DNA of 64,000 bases, taken from JALHVH01 sp963773685 (GTDB taxonomy: Bacteria; Acidobacteriota; Aminicenantia; Aminicenantales; Saccharicenantaceae). Both the position numbers and the translations under genes were made by a program. The stretch covers positions 620,001 through 684,000 of the forward strand of contig CAVZBY010000011.1 in assembly GCA_963773685.1 (NCBI GenBank). Direction: 5' to 3'. How positions within the stretch are numbered: position 1 is the first letter of the stretch; every line of letters begins with the position of its first letter. Positions 46,257-55,048 of this stretch are shown piece after piece. Below the pieces are notes generated by a model that searched no databases, was not told where the DNA came from, and saw nothing but the letters and a program-made list of their open reading frames with translations.

Positions 46257-47483
46257 GACAGGCCCCCGTCCGCGCGAAACGACCGCCAGCAGATCCTCGT
46301 ACCTGTCCATGATCATCTTCCGGGCGAAATTGTCGACGACGTAGCGCCGGGCGTTCGCGGCCATCTCCCGGCGCGCCCCGGGATCCCCCTTGAGCTTGAG
46401 GACCGTCTCCCCGATGGCCGGGACGTCGTCGGGAGGGACGACCTCCCCGCAGCGATTCCCGCGGATCAGAGCGGCGACCTCGGAATCCGCCGGCGCCAGC
46501 CCCAGGATCGGCCTTCCCGCGGCCAGGAAGTTATAGAGCTTCGACGGGACGGACATCTGCGACTTTTCCTTGTCCAGGGGGACGAGGAGGACGTCGCTCG
46601 AGGCCAGGAGCTCGGGCAGGTCGGCGTACGGCTGGAACGGCAGGAATCGGACGTTGTCGACCCCCATCGCGGCGGCCCTTTTTTGCAGTTCGGCCTTCTT
46701 CATCCCTTCGCCGACGATCACGAACACCACGTCCTTCGCCTCCTTCAGTCGCCGCGGCCGCCTCGAGGACGCGTTCCAGGGCCCGGTTGCTGCTGATGCT
46801 GATCGTCCCCGAATACATGATGACGAACTTGTCCTGAAGGCCGTATTTCCTGGAAACGGGATTGTCCTTGGGATAAGGCTTCAGGAAATCGGTGTCCACC
46901 CAGTTGGGGATCACGGTCAGCTTGTCGCGCGGGACCCCCTTGTCCAGGAGGTTCCTCAGGAAGCCGTCGCCGATGACGACGATATGGTCGGAGATCCGGT
47001 AGACCCACTTCTCGAGGGCCTGGGCGAAGCGGATGGCGGCGCGGATTCCTGAGGATGCCCGATTCGATGGAGAGATCGGGATGGATGTCCTGGACGTTGA
47101 GGAGCACTCTGGCGCCCCGGAGCTTCGCGGCCAGGAATCCCGTGAGGCCGAGCTGGAGCGGCGGCGTGCGCAGGAAGAGGATATCCCCTTTCCGGAGCGT
47201 CAAGGCATTGAGGATGGTCTCCGCCGTATAGATGTTCCAGGCGAGGAGCCGGGCGATCGGATGCGGCGCCCGCGTTCGTCCAGAACCGCTTGACGAGGAA
47301 GCCGTTCTCCCGCCGCCGCGAAAGCAGTCGCCCTTTGAGCTCCGCCGGCCTTCGCCTCGGGATGGTCGTCACGACCTCGACCTCGTGCCCCCGCGCCGCC
47401 AGGTCGGTCGCCAGCTCGTTGATGAGGATCGGCGCGCTGCCGAAGTCCGGCAGGAAATACATGGTGTGGATGGAGATCTTCAT
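46253..47483 (-). CDS. GT4 glycosyltransferase, WbuB-like (frameshifted)
   Basis: About 410 residues with frame changes near 47267, 47050, 46748 and 46270. It starts MKISIHTMYFLPDFGSAPI and then shows ATDLAARGHEVEVVTTIPR, LLNVQDIHPDLSIESG, VIPNWVDTDFLKPYPKDN and VIMYSGTISISSNRALERVL. PSKLYNFLAAGRPIL is the nucleotide-sugar E-x7-E-like region. This is a GT-B retaining transferase that adds one sugar to the lipid-linked repeat unit. Similarity to WbuB (N-acetyl-L-fucosamine transferase) is by pattern. Start and stop overlap both neighbours by 4 bases. Confidence 0.82.
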
Positions 47484-48731
47484 GTCAGGACTGCGCGACG
47501 CGCGCCTCTCGAGGGATCTTCGGTCCCGGCGGGACCGCCTTCGGTTCGCGGACTCCAGACCCAGATATAGGCCATGGCCGGGACGAGGAGCAGGAGATCG
47601 ACCCCGTAGAAGGCCGCCGTCGATTCGAAGAAGCTCCGGCCGGTCAGGAAGCCGATGATCAGGACCGATTGCATGAGCAACGGGAGATCCGGCCCCGAGA
47701 CTCACCGGATCCTCTTCATGAGCCCCGATCGCAGGATGAAGCTGCCAGATCGCAACGATCGCCGCCGTGAAGAGGGCGGCCCCGAACAGGCCGCTGTGAA
47801 TGGCCGAATGGAGATAGGAATTGTGCATGTGCTCGGAGTTGAGCATCAGCCGGTCCGCGTGGAATCCCCACCCGAGGAAGGGCGAGTGCTCGATCTGGGT
47901 CAGCCCCTTGCGCCAGGTATAATCCCGGCCGGTCAGGAACATGAGCCTTTCGACGTGGCCCTGGAGGCGCCATTTGATGCCGGATAGATAGACGAGATAG
48001 GTCGCGGCAGGGGCGATGACGAGGAACCTGAGGTCCACCCCCAGGATCAGGACCAGCAGGACTCCGGATATGGCCAGCCCGAGCAGCGAGGTCCGGGACC
48101 GGGTCTGGGCCAGCATGAACAGGGCCGGCAGGAGAAGGACCGCCCAGGCGATCTTATCCCTCTTCCTCCTTCGGCAGATCAGATAGGTGAACGAGATGAT
48201 GACCATCACCAGCGCGAAACGCCCGACCCCGTTGGCCCTCATGTCGCCCAGGTTGAACGGAAGCTTATAGATCTGGGTAAAGAGCTCGTCCGAGCCGCCG
48301 ACACGGAGCACGTCGGGGATGAGGGCGAAGAAGATCACGGCGACGATGATGTTGTTCAGGTACAGGATCCTCCGAAGCTTGTCCAGCGGGTCGGGCGTCT
48401 CTACGGCGACCCAGACGACGAGCAGGGGCGCGACGTACTCACCCGCCCAATAGAGGGCCGTCAGCCGGTTCGGGGACAGGAAAACGGAGGATACGGCGCT
48501 GACCGCGAAGTAGCCGAAAAGAAAGCTCGCGGGCATCCTGAGGAAAGAGAATCCCGGCCTTTTGACCAGCATCCATATCAGGCTCAGATAAGCGGCCGCG
48601 AGGGGAAAAAGAGTCCTCACGGCCTGAAAAACGGACAGGGGATCGGACCACCCTCCGGCCAGGCGGAGATTGTAGATGCCCGTGAACATCCCGCCCCAGA
48701 CGAGAAGCCAGAGGAGGTCCGTGAAGATCAT
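47480..48731 (-). CDS. Second O-antigen polymerase/ligase family membrane protein (frameshifted)
   Basis: About 417 residues with ten or more hydrophobic segments. The Wzy_C signature is FMLAQTRSRTSLLGLAISGVLL. The later loop has FLGWGFHADRLMLNSEHMHNSYLHSAIHSGLFG (parts), the conserved G.G...HN.Y. pattern. Frame changes near 47690-47740 precede the last helices (VLIIGFLTGRSFFES, LLLLVPAMAYIWVW). It is a candidate Wzy polymerase because it sits among the glycosyltransferases. ATGA junctions bind it to both neighbours. Confidence 0.83.
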
Positions 48732-50002
48732 TCCTGACTCCGCCCCCCGCGGGACCCGAGGACGACGGAACGATAGATCTCATGGAGCCTGTCTCCGTGA
48801 GCCCTCCAGGGATAATAAGCGGCCGCCCTCTTTCTGGCGGCCTCGCCCAGAGCCGCGCGTAACGGCTCGTCATCACGAAGGGCCTTCAGGGCGCGGGCCA
48901 TTTCCCCGACGACGCGCTCGGAGTCCGCAGGGCCGATCTTGATCCCCCACTCCTCCTGGATATGGGAGCCGGGGCCGCCCGAATCGAGGCAGATCACGGG
49001 GAGCCCGGAGGCCATGGCCTCGACGACGACCGCGCCGCCGCCGTCACGAAAGCTCGGGAACAGGAAGACGTTGGACGACCGCATCTCCTCCAGGACCTTC
49101 TCGCGCGGAAGCCAATCCCGGATCGTCACCGAATCGCCCAGACCCAGGTCGCCGATGAGCCGTTTCAGCCGCTCCTCCTCGGGCCCCTTGCCGATGATGA
49201 GCATCCGGGCGTCGGGGCGCTCGGACGCGAACCGGGCAAAGGCACGGACCGCGAGGGCAAAGCCCTTGAGACGATGGAGACGGCCGGCCGTCATGACCCG
49301 AAAGGCCCCCGGCTCGCGGACTCGGACGGGCCTCGGGAGAATGTCGTTCTCGGAGATGCCGTTGACCGGGAAGAAAAGCGCCTTGTCCCGGAAGCGTTCC
49401 GGGACGAGCTCGCGCGTTTCGTCGTTGCAGACAAGGAGCGCCTTGGCCCGGCGGACCGCGCGGCGGCGCACGGGGTCCCGTCGCCCGAACCATTGGGCGA
49501 TGTTCCGGGTATCCTCCGCGAACCGCCCGTAAAGCGAGTATTCCGACCGGAGCGGCTTCGGGGTCCTCTGGCCGCCGCCGACGGGCCCCCAAACGAACGG
49601 CACGGGAAGGAAGGCCCCGATATAGCTGGCGATCCAATCATTGCCGAACGTGACGTGGTGGGCGACGTCGAACCGGAACTCCTTATGGAGCTTTCGGGCG
49701 ACCCTCCAGGCCTTGATCTGCCAGAGGTAATAATAGATCCTCTGCCCGAACTCGATCCTGTACAGCCATTTCAGCCCGGCAGGAAGCTCCACGAAGATGA
49801 ATCGGGGCGAACCCGCCGTCGCTTCCGGCCGGGTGCTTTCCACCCCCGGCTTGTTGTAGCCGTGGGCGATCACCCAGAGATCGTGGAACCGGCCCAGCTG
49901 TTCCACGAGCCTCCATCCGGTCAGGTCCTCCCCGGGGTGAAGGTGGACGGACCCGGAGGGATTGCAGGCGTAGGCGGAGACGAGGACTCTAAGCTTGGTC
50001 AT
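48728..50002 (-). CDS. GT4 family glycosyltransferase
   Basis: An intact 424-residue GT-B protein starting MTKLRVLVSAYACNPSGSVH. GEDLTGWRLVEQLGR stands where the acceptor-side glycine loop is expected. The C-terminal half shows VMTAGRLHRLKGFALAVRAF, MLIIGKGPEEERLK and DGGGAVVVEAMASGLPVICLD, with the E-x7-E-like nucleotide-sugar site. A C-terminal helix returns to the first domain. It adds a sugar during repeat-unit assembly. The ATG at 50002 lies 11 codons before the stop region of the preceding gene, a 14-base overlap. Confidence 0.88.
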   Translation of the reverse strand: MTKLRVLVSAYACNPSGSVHLHPGEDLTGWRLVEQLGRFHDLWVIAHGYNKPGVESTRPEATAGSPRFIFVELPAGLKWLYRIEFGQRIYYYLWQIKAWRVARKLHKEFRFDVAHHVTFGNDWIASYIGAFLPVPFVWGPVGGGQRTPKPLRSEYSLYGRFAEDTRNIAQWFGRRDPVRRRAVRRAKALLVCNDETRELVPERFRDKALFFPVNGISENDILPRPVRVREPGAFRVMTAGRLHRLKGFALAVRAFARFASERPDARMLIIGKGPEEERLKRLIGDLGLGDSVTIRDWLPREKVLEEMRSSNVFLFPSFRDGGGAVVVEAMASGLPVICLDSGGPGSHIQEEWGIKIGPADSERVVGEMARALKALRDDEPLRAALGEAARKRAAAYYPWRAHGDRLHEIYRSVVLGSRGGRSQE

Positions 50003-51176
50003 GGGGAATAGCGCTTTCAGGTGATTCGGCCCGGGGGGCTCCATCCGTTCCGCCGCGGACGAGGCCGCGGATCTCACGCGATAAACCCTCGGCGATGGCT
50101 CGCCAGGAGAAGTGTTCGCGCGCGAAGATCCGGGCCTGGCGCCCCAAGAGCTCCGACCGCGCGGGATCGCGCATGAGTTGAACGATCCCGTCCGCGAAAT
50201 TCTCGTCGGAATCCGCGATCAGCAGATGGCGCCCGGAGATCGCCTCCAGCCCTTCAGCCCCCTTGGTCGTGGAGACGATGGGACGCCCCGCGGCCATGTA
50301 CTCGAGCAGCTTCACCCGCGTTCCCGAACCCGATCGGATGGGGGCCACACAAAGAGCGCAGGCCTTCACGAACGCGGGCACCTCGGTATGAGGAATCGAC
50401 CCGGGGTTCAGGAGCCAGTCCCGCCGGACGGCGATCCGGCCCCCGATGATGGCCAGCTGGAGTCCGGGGATGGACCTCGACGCCGAGGGAAATATGCTGG
50501 AGACAAGGGCATCGATCGCTTCTCTGTTGGGAGGATAGTCCGGCAATCCCATGAACAGAACGGTTTTATCGGTGAGCCCGTATTTCGATGCCACCAGGGC
50601 CGCCTTTTCGGGCGAGACGTCGAACCGGTCGGGATCGACGCCGTTCGGAACGATGACCGGCGCCCATCCATACAATCCCTTGAACGCCCGGGCGTCCGCG
50701 ACGGACACGGCCGTGACAAGGTCGGATCTACGGCCGATGGTCTTTTCCGCCCAACGGGTGAGCCGGGATACGAAGGGACCGTTCCGGCCCTTCCTCAGCA
50801 GATATTCCACGTTATGGGAGTGATAGACGATCGGGGAGCGGACGCCCGCGATCCTCAAGGAGGCGAAGACGAGGAGCAGATAAGCCGCCCAGGAAGCCCC
50901 CTCGATCACAACGGCGTCGGGCCGTTCGGACCTCACGGCGCGGACGATGGCCGGGAGCCTCCGGAAGATCGACAGGACCTTCCGCAAGTGACGATCGGAG
51001 GAATACGGAAGATCGACCGTCCTGATCTCCCCTGGAGACCCCGTCAGCGATGTCCTGTGGGTCATTTGGATCAGCACGACCTCTCCGGGAAGATGCCGGG
51101 CCAGGTGATAGCTCACGGAGGCCGCCCCGGAAGCGGGAGGAAAGACCTCATAGAGAGCGATCATGGCCGTTTTCAT
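49989..51176 (-). CDS. GT4 family glycosyltransferase
   Basis: An intact 395-residue protein starting MKTAMIALYEVFPPASGAASVSYH, with SGAASVSYHLARHLPGE as the N-terminal glycine loop. The middle has YHSHNVEYLLRKGRNG and VIVPNGVDPDRFDVSPEKAALVA. The donor site is RSGSGTRVKLLEYMAAGRPIVSTTKGAEGL, a pattern common in GT4 enzymes that use GDP- or UDP-sugars. The start overlaps the stop of the upstream GT4 gene as ATGA. The sugar specificity is unknown. Confidence 0.87.
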   Translation of the reverse strand: MKTAMIALYEVFPPASGAASVSYHLARHLPGEVVLIQMTHRTSLTGSPGEIRTVDLPYSSDRHLRKVLSIFRRLPAIVRAVRSERPDAVVIEGASWAAYLLLVFASLRIAGVRSPIVYHSHNVEYLLRKGRNGPFVSRLTRWAEKTIGRRSDLVTAVSVADARAFKGLYGWAPVIVPNGVDPDRFDVSPEKAALVASKYGLTDKTVLFMGLPDYPPNREAIDALVSSIFPSASRSIPGLQLAIIGGRIAVRRDWLLNPGSIPHTEVPAFVKACALCVAPIRSGSGTRVKLLEYMAAGRPIVSTTKGAEGLEAISGRHLLIADSDENFADGIVQLMRDPARSELLGRQARIFAREHFSWRAIAEGLSREIRGLVRGGTDGAPRAESPESAIPHDQA

Positions 51177-52366
51177 GATCGCCGCCTCCGAGCTTCCCGG
51201 GAAGGTCGATCCTTGAGGAAATCCCCCGCCACCTCCCGGACCTCCCGGGCGAACCGGTCCACCGAGAAGGCCGCCTTGCGGCGCTCGAGATGCTCGCGGA
51301 GGGCGCCCTGAAGGCCCTTGTCTTCCAGGACGCGCCCGATCTTCCCGACAGCCTCCGACCGCCCTGAGTATATGAGTTCCGGACGCTCGACGATCTCGGT
51401 CTGGCCCCCGCTCGCGGGAACCCAGACGAGACAGCCCGCTTTGACCATTTCCGCGACGGCGATCCCGAACGCCTCGTTCCAACAGGCCGAGATCCCGAAG
51501 CGATGCCGGCCGAGGAACGCCGCCTTTTCCTTTCCGGCCATCCGGCCCTCCAGGAAGACCCAGTCCGCGTTCTGAAGGGCAAGGGCCTTGATCCTGGCCA
51601 TGTAATCGGCGTCGATCCCGTCGCCGATGATATGAAGGTGGACGGCGGCCCCGGCTTGTCGGACCTCCCTCAGGACGGCGATGATCGATTCGATGTCCTT
51701 TTCCGGGGAGATCCTTCCCAGATAGACGAACCCGGGCTCCCGCTCCTCCCAGGGGAGGCCCGGAGGGACGTCGACGACCGGCGGATAGATCCGCCGGGTC
51801 TCGATCCCGAAGGACTCCCGCAGGGTCCGGGCGGTCCAATCCGAATTCGCTATGGTTAAGTTCCTTTTCCATCCGTCCCGGGACGCCCGGGAAAGGGCCC
51901 GGGCCAGGGAAAGATACGGTCCTCGGATGACCCGGCTCCGATGAAAAGCCCGGACGAAGGCCTTGGGCTCTTTCCTGTCCCTCTCGCGGAGGAGATCGTC
52001 GAAGGAGAAATCGGCGATGAATTGGATGCCTCTCACCCCGAAATCCATGACGTTATAGGTCGAGATCATGAGATCGAAACGGGAGGCATTCTCGCGGCAA
52101 TAGCGAGCCGCGCGCGCCGACCTCAGGGCGGAGAACCGGGTCCTGGCGAAGGCGGGGATGGGAAAGGACACGATGCGGACCCGTTCCGCGTCGAGACGCG
52201 TCCCATAGTATCCGTTGAGCCGGCCGAGGTCCGGATCCCCCATCGTGACCAGGGTGACGTCATGATCCTCTTCGAGCGCCTCGGCGGCGCGCAGGGCCCT
52301 GGCTTCGGATCCGCCGCCCTCGCGGAGCTGGGGATGGAAGATCGCGACGCTGGGCTTGCCCATCAC
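51173..52366 (-). CDS. GT4 family glycosyltransferase
   Basis: An intact 397-residue protein beginning MMGKPSVAIFHPQLREGGGSEA, with the GGGSE loop of GT4 acceptor domains. Later motifs are IANSDWTARTLRESFGI, FVYLGRISPEKDIESIIAVL and ISACWNEAFGIAVAEMVKAG, which holds the E-x7-E pair. The C-terminus is very Arg-rich (RPSREARRRRS), perhaps for membrane association. It overlaps fkbM upstream and another GT4 downstream, each by ATGA. Confidence 0.88.
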   Translation of the reverse strand: MMGKPSVAIFHPQLREGGGSEARALRAAEALEEDHDVTLVTMGDPDLGRLNGYYGTRLDAERVRIVSFPIPAFARTRFSALRSARAARYCRENASRFDLMISTYNVMDFGVRGIQFIADFSFDDLLRERDRKEPKAFVRAFHRSRVIRGPYLSLARALSRASRDGWKRNLTIANSDWTARTLRESFGIETRRIYPPVVDVPPGLPWEEREPGFVYLGRISPEKDIESIIAVLREVRQAGAAVHLHIIGDGIDADYMARIKALALQNADWVFLEGRMAGKEKAAFLGRHRFGISACWNEAFGIAVAEMVKAGCLVWVPASGGQTEIVERPELIYSGRSEAVGKIGRVLEDKGLQGALREHLERRKAAFSVDRFAREVREVAGDFLKDRPSREARRRRS

Positions 52367-53136
52367 GCCCCCGCCTTCCGGAACATCGTATGGATCTCCT
52401 GTCCCCGCGGATATATGCCCATCGGGGCGAAGCCCGCGTCCTCGATCATTCGCAGGACGTCGCTTTCGGTCCGCTTATCGGGCAAGAGGGTCGGATGGAT
52501 CTCGCAACACAGGTAAAGGCACCCCGGATCCCGAAGCGTCTCCCGCAATCCTTCAAGGGCCGCGATCTCGTAGCCTTCGACGTCGATCTTGATGGCCCGG
52601 GGCGCGGGCAGGCCCAATTCGGCGACGATTCCGTCCCCGCGGACGACACGGGCCGTCCCGGAATGCGATTTGCCCTCCGCAGGGACGAGGCTCGTCGAGC
52701 CCATTCCGATCTTCCTGTCGACGAACAGCTCCCCGAGGTATTCGCGGGCACCGAGGGCCATCCGGACGACCGTGACGTTGTCCAGGCCGTTCAGCCGGAC
52801 GTGGCCTTCCAGAATATCGGCGATCGCCGGATCAGGCTCGAAGGAGATCACGCGCCCGGATGGGCCGACTCGTTTGGCGAGGAAGACGGAGTGGATCCCG
52901 ATATTGGCGCCGACATCATAGACGGTGTCGCCGGGACCCAGGACGTCCATCAGCATCCCCAGGATCCGCCCCTCGTTGACCCCGCTTTCGTCAGAGAAGC
53001 CCCGGATATATCGCCATTGGCCGTAATTCCCGGCGAAGAAGCGCGCCTCTTCCCCGCTGACGGCGATCCCGGCCAGGCCTTGAGGCGGACGGGTCAGCCT
53101 GAAGAGGACCGTTTTGATGAGCCCGCCGAGGATCAT
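52363..53136 (-). CDS. FkbM family SAM-dependent methyltransferase
   Basis: An intact 257-residue protein. The SAM motif is VYDVGANIGIHSVFLAKRVG. It is followed by VISFEPDPAIADILEGHVRLN, TVVRMALG and the FkbM signature RAIKIDVEGYEIAALEGL. In polysaccharide loci such enzymes O-methylate sugars of the repeat unit or chain end. It is the second gene of the operon, with ATGA overlaps on both sides. A longer open frame upstream of the ATG runs antisense-like through the flippase and is not used. Confidence 0.87.
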   Translation of the reverse strand: MILGGLIKTVLFRLTRPPQGLAGIAVSGEEARFFAGNYGQWRYIRGFSDESGVNEGRILGMLMDVLGPGDTVYDVGANIGIHSVFLAKRVGPSGRVISFEPDPAIADILEGHVRLNGLDNVTVVRMALGAREYLGELFVDRKIGMGSTSLVPAEGKSHSGTARVVRGDGIVAELGLPAPRAIKIDVEGYEIAALEGLRETLRDPGCLYLCCEIHPTLLPDKRTESDVLRMIEDAGFAPMGIYPRGQEIHTMFRKAGA

Positions 53137-54680
53137 GTCGGCCTCCTCCCCGAAAGGACGGGGGCCAGCCGTTCGCGGATGAACGAACGTTCCCGCCGGT
53201 CCATCGCGAACATCAGGATTGCCGGGACCAGGCCCGCCGACAGGAAGATCGCGCCGATCAGCTTGATGTGCAGGACGCGGTCGCAGAGAGCCAGCCCGGC
53301 GATATAGGCCAGGAGGAGGAACACTAGCCGGGCCGTGCCGCCCTCCCAGAGCCGGCGCATCCGGATCCGGCCGAACTTCCCGGCCGCCCAGAAATTGAAG
53401 AACGTGAAGGCCGCCAGCCGGATGGCCGTCGCCAGGGCGGCGCCGTTGATGCCCCATGTCCTGACGAAGGCCCACATCAGAAGGGAATACGTGATGAGCT
53501 CGAGAACCTGGAATTTCGTCGTCACGTCCACGCGCCCGATCCCCTGAAGGTAGTTGTAGGCCACCGTGACGAGCGTATTGATCAGGAAGCCGATGGCCAG
53601 CATCTGGAGCACGGCCGTGCTCCGGAGGGCGAACTCGGGACCCAGCCACAGGGCGAGGATCTCGCGGCTGAAAAAGAAAACGAGGAGAAGGACCGGGCCC
53701 GTCAGGATGAGGAGGTACTTGATGGACCTCGAAATGATCTCCTCGATCCTCGCGCCCTGGTTCCCTCCGTTGAGGAAGCTGAAAGCCGGGAAAAGGACCA
53801 GGGACAGGCTCCCCGGTATGATGCCGATCCGGCTAATGGCCTCGTACGGCGCGGAATAATAGCTGACGGCGTCCATGCCGGCCATGTTGCCGATCATGAG
53901 ACGGTCCAGGGAGTTGATCATGGTGTACAGGATGCCCGAGACCGCGAGCCAGCCGCTGAACGACAGCAGGGGGCGAAGATAGGTCCTGACAAAAACCGGC
54001 CTCGATCTCAGGACGGGAAAGACGCGAAAGCTGCAGAACGCCCACAGCAACAGGCCCAAAAGACGCGAGAGGATGAGCATGACGACGATCCCGGGAAGGC
54101 GGAACCCCAAGAGGGCCCCGATGAGGGGCAGGGAATAGAACAGGATGTTGAGAGGGATCTTGACGGCGTTCACCAAGTCGAATCGCTGTCCGGCCTCGAG
54201 GATGCCCCGGAAAGAGGAGGACACGAAATTCAGGGGCAGGGAGAGGGCCACGAGCTGAAGGGTCAGCCGGGTCTCCGGGCCGAAGGCGGCGGGGATCTTC
54301 AAAAAGCGCTCGGAGAGGAGGGGGGCCGCAAGGAACAAGCCCAGGAAGGCAACGGACCCGACGGCGACCTGCAGGAAGACCGTCGTCCAGAAATATCCCG
54401 AGATGCGCTCCGTCTCTCCCTTCCCGAGGGCTTCGGCAATGTATTTGGTCGTCGTCCTTCCCAATCCGAGCTCGAACATGCCGAAGTAGCCGAAAACGAT
54501 CCAAACGATGGAGAGGATCCCGAACCGGGTCGTTCCCAGATAGCGGATGACGAGAGGGATCGTCAGGAAACCCACGGCGAACGGGACGGCTAGCCCGGCA
54601 AAATTGATGATCGTGTTCCTGGCGAGCATGGCGCTGCCGAATCCGTCCTTGACGCCGGGGTCCGGGGCTTTCCGAGGCAT
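53133..54680 (-). CDS. Polysaccharide flippase, Wzx/MATE-like
   Basis: An intact protein of about 515 residues with about fourteen membrane helices. It starts the hydrophobic core with MLARNTIINFAGLAVPFAVGF and YLGTTRFGILSIVWIVFGYF, typical of the polysaccharide biosynthesis (Wzx) family. It should move the lipid-linked repeat unit to the outer leaflet of the inner membrane. It is the first gene of the leftward operon. The start is uncertain: ATG at 54680 is used, but it lacks a Shine-Dalgarno site, and an ATG at 54629 just before the first helix has AAGGA upstream. An ops-like element lies in its leader. Confidence 0.88.
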   Translation of the reverse strand: MPRKAPDPGVKDGFGSAMLARNTIINFAGLAVPFAVGFLTIPLVIRYLGTTRFGILSIVWIVFGYFGMFELGLGRTTTKYIAEALGKGETERISGYFWTTVFLQVAVGSVAFLGLFLAAPLLSERFLKIPAAFGPETRLTLQLVALSLPLNFVSSSFRGILEAGQRFDLVNAVKIPLNILFYSLPLIGALLGFRLPGIVVMLILSRLLGLLLWAFCSFRVFPVLRSRPVFVRTYLRPLLSFSGWLAVSGILYTMINSLDRLMIGNMAGMDAVSYYSAPYEAISRIGIIPGSLSLVLFPAFSFLNGGNQGARIEEIISRSIKYLLILTGPVLLLVFFFSREILALWLGPEFALRSTAVLQMLAIGFLINTLVTVAYNYLQGIGRVDVTTKFQVLELITYSLLMWAFVRTWGINGAALATAIRLAAFTFFNFWAAGKFGRIRMRRLWEGGTARLVFLLLAYIAGLALCDRVLHIKLIGAIFLSAGLVPAILMFAMDRRERSFIRERLAPVLSGRRPT

Positions 54681-54699
54681 GTTTTTCAAGGAGCTTGAG

Positions 54700-54736
54700 C
54701 GGATTTTGCGCAAGCTACCGCCGATGGCAAAATCCG
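54700..54736 (-). promoter_or_regulatory. ops/JUMPstart-like element in a leader hairpin
   Basis: In the leader RNA of the exopolysaccharide operon, CGGATTTTGC and GCAAAATCCG form a perfect 10-bp stem. Its 17-base loop contains GGCGGTAGCTTGC (54722 to 54710, the last bases reaching the stem). This differs at one position from the Escherichia coli ops element GGCGGTAGCGTGC, where RNA polymerase pauses and RfaH is recruited. It lies about 75 bases after the -10 box and 30 bases before the flippase ATG, the expected place for such a signal. Confidence 0.6.
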
Positions 54737-54797
54737 TCTATCTCGATTGTGAAGAAATACCTAAGCTTTTGCGAAGACGACAAACCAAGTGGCTTTG

Positions 54798-54827
54798 ATT
54801 ATATCCGAAGCCGGGCGCAAAATCGAA
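54798..54827 (-). promoter_or_regulatory. Promoter of the leftward EPS operon
   Basis: A perfect TATAAT at 54798-54803 with TTCGAT 18 bases upstream. The leader to the flippase ATG is about 110 bases. Confidence 0.5.
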
Positions 54828-54994
54828 CGGTTTGTCATTATCGTCGTCCGGGGGAATCTTAGCCTTCCCCCCCTGGGGCCGCAATCGTCCGGGAGGATGA
54901 ATCCCGGGGTGAAAATTGCCCCTCGCCCCTCACCTATAGGGGTGAGGTCGCGAAAGGTCCCGCCGCCCCGGGGATCCCGGCACGGGTCCGGGCT
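54828..54994. other. Spacer between divergent EPS promoters
   Basis: No gene. A small palindrome, CCTCACC-TATAGG-GGTGAGG, is at 54928-54947 and could bind a shared regulator. The rest is GC-rich spacer. Confidence 0.4.
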
Positions 54995-55024
54995 TTGACA
55001 ACCGGGCCCTGAGGGGGATATAAA
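54995..55024 (+). promoter_or_regulatory. Promoter of the rightward EPS genes
   Basis: TTGACA and TATAAA are separated by 18 bases. The -10 box ends 9 bases before an ATG at 55034. Confidence 0.65.
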
Positions 55025-55048
55025 TAACCCGTAATGGAGGCCCCCCAG

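Noticed and set aside
45132..46730. 532-residue glycosyltransferase-VanZ-sugar transferase fusion
   Set aside because: The frame matches the end of a GT4 and the core of a sugar transferase but passes through VanZ in the wrong frame; three separate genes with indels explain it better.
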